Assembly: GCA_023434825.1 (NCBI GenBank)
Contig: JAEYSH010000069.1
Location: 1-11,795 of the forward strand
DNA length: 11,795 bases
Direction of reading: 5' to 3'
From: Methanobacteriota archaeon
GTDB taxonomy: Archaea > Methanobacteriota > Methanobacteria > Methanobacteriales > Methanobacteriaceae
Below are positions 6,221 to 11,795 of the stretch, one piece after another (the stretch's first letter is position 1; the number at the start of each line of letters is the position of its first letter). Both the position numbers and the translations under genes were made by a program. The notes beneath the pieces were generated by a model. It was given only the letters and a program-made list of their open reading frames with translations. It searched no databases and had not been told where the DNA came from.

Positions 6221-7009
6221 ATGTCAACATTTATAGCTATTGCTTCAGGAAAAGGGGGAGTGGGAAGAACTACACTAACCTTTAATCTTGGAGTTGGAAT
6301 GTCTCTTTTTGGCCAAAATGTAGTGATGCTAGATCTTGATCTGGTTATGGCTAATATGGATGTAATTACTGGCCTTTTAAACCCGGATGTTACACTACAC
6401 GATGTCCTTGCAAGGAATCGGTCTATTGATGAATGTGTATATGAAATAGAGCAAGGAATTAGAGTTATTCCCACAGGAATTCATTTTGAGACGTTAAGGC
6501 ACATAAATCCAAAATATATTTCATGGAATAAAATTTTAGAAGAGATTTCTGAGTATGGAGATATTTTCTTAATGGATATGCCTGCAGGTATTAATTCAAG
6601 CATTTTAGAAGGACTTCCTGAAGATGTACAGATGATCATTGTAACTAATTCTACTATGACATCTGTTGCAGACGCGCTTAAAATTAGAATACTCAGTAAC
6701 GAGCTAAATATCCAGATAATTGGTTTCGTATTGAATATGTGGTATGAAGATGGATTTTTATTGTCTGTAAATGAGATAGAGTCTATACTGGAAGTTCCAA
6801 TGATTGGAATAATTCCCTATGACCGTGAAGTTGAACGATCAATGGCCCTTGGAAAATCCGTGGTAGAAATTAACCCTTCATCCCCAACAAGTAATGCAAT
6901 TATGCAGATTACTGCTCATTTACTTGGAGAAGAGTATAAACCAATTGAACCGGATAAAGAGGGTATTTTGAATAGATTGAGGAAATTTATAGGAATTTTA
7001 CCAGATTAA
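6221..7009 (+). CDS. MinD-like ATPase paralogue with altered P-loop (Lys to Arg)
   Basis: The 262-residue protein is a tandem paralogue of the preceding MinD, 13 bp downstream. They share the order of all motifs, the VTLHDVL segment, SPTSNAIMQ and a C-terminal EEY-x-PIEPDK block. The Walker A here reads GKGGVGRTT (10-18): signature lysine K11 is kept but the P-loop lysine is arginine at 16 (codon AGA). The TTPE segment of copy one is TNST here (142-145), and the N-R pair after the VVV strand is N-M (172-173). Walker B FLMDMPAG (116-123) and switch LDLDLVMANM (37-46) remain. In this family the P-loop lysine contacts ATP phosphates, so hydrolysis is probably reduced, lost or altered. The tail EGILNRLRKFIGIL (247-260) still looks amphipathic and membrane-binding. 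The frame is intact, so it is not a pseudogene. Its ribosome-binding site (AAAGGG) is weaker than that of copy one. A regulatory partner of the active MinD is a reasonable inference. Confidence 0.87.
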   Translation: MSTFIAIASGKGGVGRTTLTFNLGVGMSLFGQNVVMLDLDLVMANMDVITGLLNPDVTLHDVLARNRSIDECVYEIEQGIRVIPTGIHFETLRHINPKYISWNKILEEISEYGDIFLMDMPAGINSSILEGLPEDVQMIIVTNSTMTSVADALKIRILSNELNIQIIGFVLNMWYEDGFLLSVNEIESILEVPMIGIIPYDREVERSMALGKSVVEINPSSPTSNAIMQITAHLLGEEYKPIEPDKEGILNRLRKFIGILPD

Positions 7010-7029
7010 ATCCTATTAAACTTATTTTT
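6989..7029 (+). terminator. Possible terminator behind the second minD
   Basis: ATAGGA at 6989-6994 pairs with TCCTAT at 7011-7016, forming a small stem that includes the end of the gene. A run of five T follows at 7025-7029. The signal is weak but lies where the SepF-MinD transcript would be expected to end. Confidence 0.35.
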
Positions 7030-7116
7030 AATTTAAATCTACTTTTACAAAATTAATTAAATTCTAAAACTCAAATGTAAAATAGGGTTCATATTTTAAA
7101 ATTTTGAGGAGATTAA

Positions 7117-7998
7117 TTGCCAGTGGATGTTGTTGGACTTGGAGCATGTAATATTGACTTTTTACAAAAAGTCCCCCGATTTGTAAGACCTGACGATGAA
7201 GTGGAGATAAAAGAACTTTTATTGTCTGTCGGAGGCTCTGCATCTAATTTTACTGTGGGATTATCCCGTTTAAACGTTAATTCTGGAATTATAGCAAGAA
7301 TTGGTAAAGACTATTTTGGTGATGTCGCGGTTAAAGAATTTGAAAAGGAAAGAGTTGATACAGAACGACTTTTAAAGACTGATCTCCAAACAGGTAAAGT
7401 TTTCATTTCTGTAGAGCCACATGGTGAAAGGTCCATGTATACTTTTATTGGTGCCAATAAGAAATTTGAACTTCAAAAAGAAGATATAGATTACATAAAA
7501 AGCTCAAAAATACTTCATGTTACTCAAATGTATAAAGATGTTGTTAAAGAATCATCAAAACATGCTAATATATTTTCTTTTAATCCCGGCCCGATTCTAT
7601 CCTCTTTTGGCCTAAAAAAACTACAAAAAATAATTAAGCGCACAGATATTTTATTTTTAAATAAAAAAGAAATGAAAATATTAACTGGCGAAAATTTAGA
7701 CAATAGCCCCTCTATTCTTCTGGATATGGGTGCTAAAATGGTTATTGTTACTTGTGGAAGTCATGGAGCAAGCATATTTACTGAAAATGATTTAATTCAT
7801 TCTCCAGCAAGGAAAGTAGACGTAATAGATACAACAGGGGCAGGAGATTCATTTGCTGCTGGTTTTATAGTCGCATATTTAAAAGAAAAAAGTTTAAGAG
7901 AATGTTTAGATTATGCAAATCTTGTTGCATCATGTTGTGTTGGGAAATTAGGGGCTTTAAACACACCTTATTATTCAGATCTTTCTATTGAACTTTAA
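7117..7998 (+). CDS. PfkB-family sugar/nucleoside kinase
   Basis: The 293-residue protein is a ribokinase-fold (PfkB) kinase. The substrate-binding glycines SVGGSASN lie at 37-44, SFNPGP at 154-159, LNKKEMKIL at 181-189, and the C-terminal signature DTTGAGDSFAAG at 238-249, with catalytic base D244 and the anion hole formed by G241-A-G. These enzymes transfer phosphate from ATP to a hydroxyl of a sugar, sugar phosphate or nucleoside. The general layout recalls the archaeal nucleoside kinase of Methanocaldococcus, but the substrate cannot be read from the sequence. The protein is soluble and of normal length. The start is TTG at 7117, with GAGGAG ending 5 nt upstream; a GTG two codons later is the alternative. 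It lies 107 bp behind the MinD pair, probably as a separate unit, and its stop is 8 bp from that of the convergent TatD-like gene. Confidence 0.88.
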   Translation: MPVDVVGLGACNIDFLQKVPRFVRPDDEVEIKELLLSVGGSASNFTVGLSRLNVNSGIIARIGKDYFGDVAVKEFEKERVDTERLLKTDLQTGKVFISVEPHGERSMYTFIGANKKFELQKEDIDYIKSSKILHVTQMYKDVVKESSKHANIFSFNPGPILSSFGLKKLQKIIKRTDILFLNKKEMKILTGENLDNSPSILLDMGAKMVIVTCGSHGASIFTENDLIHSPARKVDVIDTTGAGDSFAAGFIVAYLKEKSLRECLDYANLVASCCVGKLGALNTPYYSDLSIEL

Positions 7999-8006
7999 AG
8001 TTTCAT

Positions 8007-8762
8007 TTAAATCCCAAAAAACTTCTCTGCATTTTCAGATGAAACTTTTGATATAATTTTTTCTTCAAATCCTGCAAGTCTCATTTTATGAACTGTTTTT
8101 GGCACTGATAGCGGATCTGACGGTGAAGAACTCATATCGCTGTCTATAGTAAATTTTTCAAAGCCATATTCGGATATTAAAGATATAGCTTCTTCTGGAG
8201 TCATTTTCAGTGGCTGAACTGTAATTCCAAGCATTGATTCGAGTTCAACGACATCATCGATTATGTTTTGATCCACATGATCTATTATAACCAATTTTGG
8301 ATCAATATTTTCTTCAATAATTGAAGTTGTAACTTTTGTAACCTCTTTTTTATTAGTTCTAGGTGTATGGACGACCACTTTCATTTTAAGCTTTTCAGCT
8401 AGCTCTAATTGCTTTTTAAATATATTTTTTTCTAATTCTGATGTAGTTTCAAGTCCAATTTCACCAATAGCTACTACAATGTCATTTTTCAAGTATTCTG
8501 GTAATTTTTCAAGGGCTCTTTCATAATCAACGGAAATGCTTCTAGGGTGGATACCAACAGCAGCATATAATTTTAAGCCATTAGAAGCCGCTCTTTTGAC
8601 ATCATTACTTAAAATTCGATCCCAGTGATCAAATACAACATCAGAAGTGCTCATTTTTAAAGGGTCATGGGCACAGGTCACTGATTTTTCTACTCCTGCA
8701 ATTTTCATCATCTCGAAATCTTCAAAAGGCCGTGTATCTGCATGTATATGTGCATCTATCAT
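8007..8762 (-). CDS. TatD-like metal-dependent hydrolase (archaeal TIM-barrel type)
   Basis: The 251-residue protein shows the metal ligands of the TatD/amidohydrolase barrel in order: H5-x-H7 at the N-terminus (MIDAHIHADT), GIHPR at 70-74, E101 in IGEIGLET, H132 in VVVHTPR, H162 in IIDHVDQ, and D207 or D209 in TIDSDMSS. Family members cleave phosphoester or amide bonds using one or two metal ions; bacterial TatD is a 3'-5' nuclease. The archaeal branch to which this seems to belong has no established substrate. The closing SSENAEKFFGI is the usual C-terminal signature. It is cytoplasmic and of normal length. A weak ribosome-binding sequence (GAGATG) lies upstream of the ATG. The gene has its own promoter at about 8819-8829 and converges on the PfkB gene. 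The neighbours give no clear hint of its substrate. Confidence 0.85.
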   Translation of the reverse strand: MIDAHIHADTRPFEDFEMMKIAGVEKSVTCAHDPLKMSTSDVVFDHWDRILSNDVKRAASNGLKLYAAVGIHPRSISVDYERALEKLPEYLKNDIVVAIGEIGLETTSELEKNIFKKQLELAEKLKMKVVVHTPRTNKKEVTKVTTSIIEENIDPKLVIIDHVDQNIIDDVVELESMLGITVQPLKMTPEEAISLISEYGFEKFTIDSDMSSSPSDPLSVPKTVHKMRLAGFEEKIISKVSSENAEKFFGI

Positions 8763-8818
8763 AATAACATCTCTAATAAATTATTAAGACATTTTAAATT
8801 CCATTTTTGTATTTCATA

Positions 8819-8829
8819 GGTTTATAAGG
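8819..8829 (-). promoter_or_regulatory. TATA-like box for the TatD-like gene
   Basis: Minus-strand CCTTATAAACC is a clear TATA-like element about 60 nt ahead of the ATG at 8762. It predicts a leader of about 35 nt. Confidence 0.45.
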
Positions 8830-8865
8830 CATTTTAGTTAGGGAATACGAATTTAACTATTGATA

Positions 8866-8998
8866 CCTTAATTAATTATAGAATTTTATTTCTAATAAAT
8901 TATTTATGCATTAAAATTAGTTTAATTATTTTAAGGAAATTATTAAGGCTCTTTAAATTACCCATATCTTGCGTTTTTTTCTAAAACCTTAAATTAAT
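8866..8998. repeat. Four dispersed 12-bp CCTTAA-type elements
   Basis: CCTTAATTAATT (8866-8877, plus), CCTTAAAATAAT (8936-8925, minus), CCTTAATAATTT (8948-8937, minus) and CCTTAAATTAAT (8998-8987 span, plus) share the core CCTTAA followed by AT-rich sequence ending in AAT or ATT. The two minus-strand copies abut exactly, and the outer two point towards them. They may be binding sites for a dimeric regulator, possibly one of the HTH proteins encoded downstream; that role is inferred. Confidence 0.4.
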
Positions 8999-9098
8999 AT
9001 AGAATCACTTAAATATTATTAAATATATTTATTTGATTGTCATAACTAATTTTATTCCATTTTGTGGGATATTTAAAAAGAAAGAAGTTTATTACAAC

Positions 9099-9109
9099 CA
9101 TATATAAAA
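9099..9109 (+). promoter_or_regulatory. TATA-like box ahead of the first HTH-FilR1 gene
   Basis: CATATATAAAA is the best TATA match upstream of the ATG at 9134. It would start transcription at about 9127-9132, giving an almost leaderless mRNA. A second candidate, GATATTTAAAAAG at 9068-9080, would give a leader of about 30 nt that includes the GAGAG ribosome-binding sequence. The sequence alone does not decide between them. Confidence 0.4.
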
Positions 9110-9133
9110 TTATGAATCTAAAGAGAGATTTAA

Positions 9134-9961
9134 ATGACTAAAGATAACATTATGGATGTTTATGATTATATAAAAGATGATTTGAAGTTTATTACAACAT
9201 CCAGTGTTCGGACAAAGGTTATTTTAAGTCTAAAAGAGACGGATTTGACATTAAATCAAATTAAAGATAAACTGGCTTTAAAATCCTCATCAATATCTCA
9301 TGCTATTAAAAATCTTGAAGAAGAAAATTTAGTGGTTAAGGATGGTAAAAATTATTCTTTATCCTCTTTAGGCAAATTTTACCTTTTTAAATCTGAAAAT
9401 TTATTTAAATCGTTTAGTACAGTTAAAAATTGCGAAAAGATATTTTTAAATCATTTAATTGATGGAATACCTCATTTTCTAATTGAAAAGATTGGTTATC
9501 TTAATGATTCTTATATTGTAGAGTCAACACCTTTAGACTTAATTAAACCTCATACTCATTATATGGAAATTTTATCTAAATCAAAGGATATTAGAATTAT
9601 TTCACCAATTTTTTATTATCCTTTCTTTGATCTTTATACTTCTGGTTTAAAAGAAGGAGCAAGGGCTGAAATAATTATAACTCCTTTAATATTGAATGCA
9701 ATGATTAAAAATATGGGTAGAGAAAAAATAAAGGAAGCAATGTCTACAAATAAACTCCAGTTTCTGCTTGTTGATGAAGATATGAACATATCTTTTGCTG
9801 TAACTGAAGATTTCCTACATTTTGGTTTATTTTTGACAGATGGTATTTATGATGCTACCATGTCTCTTGTAAATTATAATGCAGATGCCGTTAAATGGGG
9901 AGAAGAATTATACAATTTTTATTTAAAAAATGCAAAGGAAATAGATCACAAAAATATTTAA
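9134..9961 (+). CDS. Winged-HTH regulator with FilR1 (DUF1724) domain, copy 1
   Basis: The 275-residue protein has an N-terminal DDLKFITTSSVR (15-26), a winged helix (about 27-80) with recognition helix near SSSISHAIKNLEEE (51-64), and the wing VVKDGKNYSLSSLG. A C-terminal domain of about 150 residues begins near 125 and includes IISPIFYYPFF (155-165) and NISFAVTEDFLHFGLFLTDGIYD (218-240). That C-terminal part matches the FilR1/DUF1724 domain of methanogen regulators; the namesake FilR1 controls methanogenesis genes in Methanothrix. It should bind DNA as a dimer and sense a signal through the C-terminal domain; neither signal nor targets are known. This copy is the most diverged of the three tandem paralogues. 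A run of six T follows the stop codon. GAGAG upstream is a weak ribosome-binding site. Confidence 0.85.
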   Translation: MTKDNIMDVYDYIKDDLKFITTSSVRTKVILSLKETDLTLNQIKDKLALKSSSISHAIKNLEEENLVVKDGKNYSLSSLGKFYLFKSENLFKSFSTVKNCEKIFLNHLIDGIPHFLIEKIGYLNDSYIVESTPLDLIKPHTHYMEILSKSKDIRIISPIFYYPFFDLYTSGLKEGARAEIIITPLILNAMIKNMGREKIKEAMSTNKLQFLLVDEDMNISFAVTEDFLHFGLFLTDGIYDATMSLVNYNADAVKWGEELYNFYLKNAKEIDHKNI

Positions 9962-9964
9962 TTC

Positions 9965-9970
9965 TTTTTT
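9965..9970 (+). terminator. Oligo-T run between HTH copies 1 and 2
   Basis: Six T follow the copy 1 stop codon after three bases, in the 33-bp gap before copy 2. This could end or attenuate transcription, although no clear TATA box for copy 2 is visible in so short a gap. Confidence 0.35.
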
Positions 9971-9994
9971 AGTTTATTAAATTAGGTTGATTTT

Positions 9995-10857
9995 ATGAAT
10001 AATGATGATATTTTTAGACATTATGATGAAATAAAGGATGATTTAAAGTTTTATGGTATTTCCAGTGTTAGAATGAAAATCCTGATTTCTTTAATGAAGG
10101 GGCCCAAAAAAACTAAACATCTAAGGAGATTGACGGGCATTCCCTCTTCTACAATAATACATGGAATAAATGAACTGGAAAAACAAAAAATTGTCTTAAA
10201 AGATGGAGATATGTATTATTTATCTGAAATTGGCCAGATTATAGCTCCAAAATTGATGGAAATTGTTAAAACATTAAATGTAACCAGAAAATTTGAAAAT
10301 TTACTGCTTTGTCATGAAATAAGTGATATTCCTTCAGATTCAGCTATGACCATTGGAAGTTTATGTGATTCGGAACTTATTGAATCAGATAATACAGACA
10401 TTTCAAAATCGTTCAACGCTTATTTGGATATGTTATGTGAATCCAAAAAAATAAGGGGAGTTTCAACCATTTTTCACCCGGAATTCATAAATGCATTCTG
10501 GGAATTACTGGAAGACGAAGAAGTTGAAGTTGAATTAATATTAAGTGATGAAGTATTGAAAAAACCATCACCTCAATTAATCCATTGAATTTGAAACATT
10601 TTATTAAATTAAATACAAGAGGCAATTTACATTTATGGGTATTAAATGAGCAAGTAAATATGGCTTTCACGGTTACAGAAAAATTCTTATCATTAGGATT
10701 CTACTCAAAAGATGGCGTATATGATGGCTCAAGGGATCTAATAAGTGAAAGTACTGAAGCCATAAATTGGGCAGCTGATTTATTTGAATATTACCGTAGA
10801 AGATCAGATAAAATAGAGTTAAGACGCTTAGATAAACTTATTTCTCACTTAATATAG
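9995..10857 (+). pseudogene. Winged-HTH regulator with FilR1 domain, copy 2, broken by a frameshift
   Basis: The first frame (9995-10588, 197 codons) encodes the winged helix and most of the FilR1 domain, matching copy 3 up to EVLKK (last Lys is codon 190, 10562-10564). It then reads PSPQLIH and stops. The remainder of the domain continues in the minus-one frame from about 10564 to 10857 (TITSINPLNLKHF, then NMAFTVTEKFLSLGF and the conserved NWAADLFEYYRRR). It lines up with copy 3, where EVLKK is followed by IIEGLEHGDADLKKLF. The break lies at a run of six A (10559-10564); one extra A, or a minus-one slip of the ribosome on AAA-AAA, would restore a protein of about 287 residues, slightly longer than its 273-275-residue relatives. 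It may be a recent mutation, an assembly error or a real frameshifting site. AGGTTGAT upstream matches the leader of copy 3. If only the first frame is made, the DNA-binding part would survive without a complete sensor domain. Confidence 0.8.
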
Positions 10858-10942
10858 TTTTAATTAATAAAATTATTTTAATAATTTATTTTATATATTA
10901 GAATATTATTATATTGAAATAACATAATTAGGCTGATTTAAC
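10858..10942 (+). promoter_or_regulatory. Promoter region of HTH copy 3
   Basis: This 85-bp AT-rich gap contains TTTATATATTA at 10889-10899, a good TATA-like box. It predicts a start near 10920 and a leader of about 20-25 nt with AGGCTGAT as the ribosome-binding sequence. The 14-base leader AATTAGGYTGATTT is also present before copy 2, so the duplication appears to have included the leader. Confidence 0.5.
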
Positions 10943-11764
10943 ATGTCTATTCAAGATAATTTAAGATTTTATGAAGAAGCAAAGGATGATTTGAAATTTC
11001 ATGGCATATCTTCTGTTAGAATGAAAATCATGGTTAGCTTGGCTGATGGACCTAAAAAAACCAAACAATTAAGAAAAATAACGGGTACTCAGTCTTCTAC
11101 GATAATACATGGGATAAATGAACTGGAAAAACAAAAAATTGTCTTAAAAGATGGAGATTATTATTATTTATCTGAATTAGGTGAAATATTAGTTCCAAAA
11201 TTAATTGATATGATTAAAACATTGGCTGTATTAAGAAATAATCAAGATTTATGGTTAAATCATCAAATAACTGCTATTCCTGAAGAATTACTGAAAAAAA
11301 TGGGTAGTTTATCCAGTTCAAAACTTATAGAATCGGATAACGTTAATATTTTAAAAGTACATGAAAAACATATTGAGATAGTTTTAAATTCAAAAGTTGT
11401 AAAAGGGGTATCTCCTATTTTTTACCCGGTTTATACTGAGATTTTTAAGGGTATAATAGAAAAAGGCATTAAAGTAGAGCTTGTTGTTACTAATGAAGTA
11501 TTAAAGAAAATTATAGAGGGTTTAGAACACGGGGATGCGGATTTAAAAAAACTTTTTAAAACCGGAAATTTAGTTTTACACATTTTAGATGATGTCCAGG
11601 TAGCATTTACAGTAACTGATAGCTTTATTACATTAGGATTGTTTCAAAAGGATGGAAAATATGATTCTAATAAAAATTTAGTTAGTAATGATGAGGATGC
11701 TATCAAATGGGCTACTGAACTCTTTGAATATTATCAAAAACGTGCTACTAAATTTGAAATCTAA
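10943..11764 (+). CDS. Winged-HTH regulator with FilR1 (DUF1724) domain, copy 3
   Basis: The 273-residue protein has the same layout as copies 1 and 2. The N-terminal DDLKFHGISSVRMKI (15-29) leads to a winged helix (about 28-78) with recognition segment STIIHGINELEKQKIVLKDG (52-71), and the FilR1 domain runs from about 125 to 265, including VSPIFYPVYTEIF (156-168) and VAFTVTDSFITLGLFQKDG (220-238). The recognition segment is identical to that of copy 2, so both should read the same DNA sites, whereas copy 1 differs there. The frame is intact. It ends with the conserved KWATELFEYYQKR (255-267). FilR1-domain regulators are numerous in methanogens and mostly of unknown target. Transcription probably starts from its own TATA box at 10889. 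The sequence just after the gene (AAAAGGATTAAAAGG to the window end) may be the leader of a further gene. Confidence 0.87.
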   Translation: MSIQDNLRFYEEAKDDLKFHGISSVRMKIMVSLADGPKKTKQLRKITGTQSSTIIHGINELEKQKIVLKDGDYYYLSELGEILVPKLIDMIKTLAVLRNNQDLWLNHQITAIPEELLKKMGSLSSSKLIESDNVNILKVHEKHIEIVLNSKVVKGVSPIFYPVYTEIFKGIIEKGIKVELVVTNEVLKKIIEGLEHGDADLKKLFKTGNLVLHILDDVQVAFTVTDSFITLGLFQKDGKYDSNKNLVSNDEDAIKWATELFEYYQKRATKFEI

Positions 11765-11795
11765 TTGAAAAATTAATTTTAAAAGGATTAAAAGG

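Larger units (their letters stand above)
8763..9133. other. Long gene-free region between divergent TatD-like and HTH genes
   Basis: This 371-bp AT-rich stretch has no open frame or GC-rich island that would suggest a stable RNA. It holds promoters for both flanking genes, four related CCTTAA-type elements between 8866 and 8998, and a run of seven T at 8974-8980. It also has a 14-bp direct repeat TCTAATAAATTATT (8772-8785 and 8891-8904), and a 15-bp sequence at 9084-9098 that recurs inside the downstream gene. It looks like a regulatory region, perhaps with remains of an older gene end. Confidence 0.6.

Noticed and set aside
8772..8904. 14-bp direct repeat TCTAATAAATTATT in the gene-free region, considered as an attachment site or transposon flank
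   Set aside because: Low-complexity AT-rich sequence with no integrase, transposase or target duplication nearby. It is noted in the region description only.
10585..10857. A separate small gene starting with TTG
   Set aside because: Its sequence aligns with the C-terminal part of the neighbouring HTH-FilR1 copies and it has no ribosome-binding site. It is the displaced end of copy 2.
9134..11764. The three similar HTH genes considered as a mobile or defence island
   Set aside because: No integrase, transposase, nuclease or other defence gene is present, and composition matches the rest of the window. Plain tandem duplication explains it.

Overview
The window looks like a chromosomal segment of a methanogenic archaeon of the Methanobacteriales, most likely Methanobacterium or a close relative. 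This rests on the very low GC content, on archaeal TATA-type promoters and oligo-T stretches behind genes, and on the gene families present: a single-domain archaeal ZPR1 protein, a 2-phosphoglycerate-kinase-type P-loop kinase, an archaeal SepF, a DUF2226-like protein, MinD paralogues, and several winged-helix regulators with a FilR1 (DUF1724) domain. No ribosomal RNA, tRNA, CRISPR array or insertion sequence was seen.

Layout. At the left edge is the N-terminus of a PAS-domain protein on the minus strand (251 down to 1, cut by the window). Next comes a minus-strand group read from right to left: a roadblock/LC7 protein (2535-2188), a P-loop kinase of the 2-phosphoglycerate kinase family (2063-1113) and a ZPR1 zinc-finger protein (1059-487). 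The roadblock gene shares a 127-bp divergent promoter region with a plus-strand series: a DUF1611 P-loop protein (2663-3721), SepF (3770-4123), a DUF2226-like acidic-linker protein (4230-5414) and two tandem MinD-type ATPases (5425-6207 and 6221-7009). A PfkB sugar/nucleoside kinase follows (7117-7998) and converges, with only 8 bp between stops, on a minus-strand TatD-like hydrolase (8762-8007). After a 371-bp gene-free region come three paralogous HTH-FilR1 regulators on the plus strand (9134-9961, 9995-10857, 10943-11764). The middle one is broken by a frameshift.

How the genes may work together. The strongest candidate for an undescribed system is the 2188-7009 block. SepF is the known archaeal FtsZ membrane anchor. 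Here it sits with two MinD-family ATPases that both carry a C-terminal amphipathic tail, with an uncharacterised protein made of two folded ends joined by a long acidic linker, and opposite a roadblock protein, a fold used in GTPase and polarity regulation. The second MinD has arginine in place of the P-loop lysine and has lost other conserved residues, so the pair looks like an active ATPase plus a degenerate partner. A division-site or membrane-positioning module is an inference from content and spacing, not something the sequence proves.

The right-hand third is a regulator-duplication zone. Copies 2 and 3 share a 45-bp identical stretch over the DNA-recognition region although they differ much more elsewhere, which suggests gene conversion. 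The gene-free region before copy 1 carries four related 12-bp CCTTAA-type elements and a stray 15-bp copy of codons from the downstream gene.
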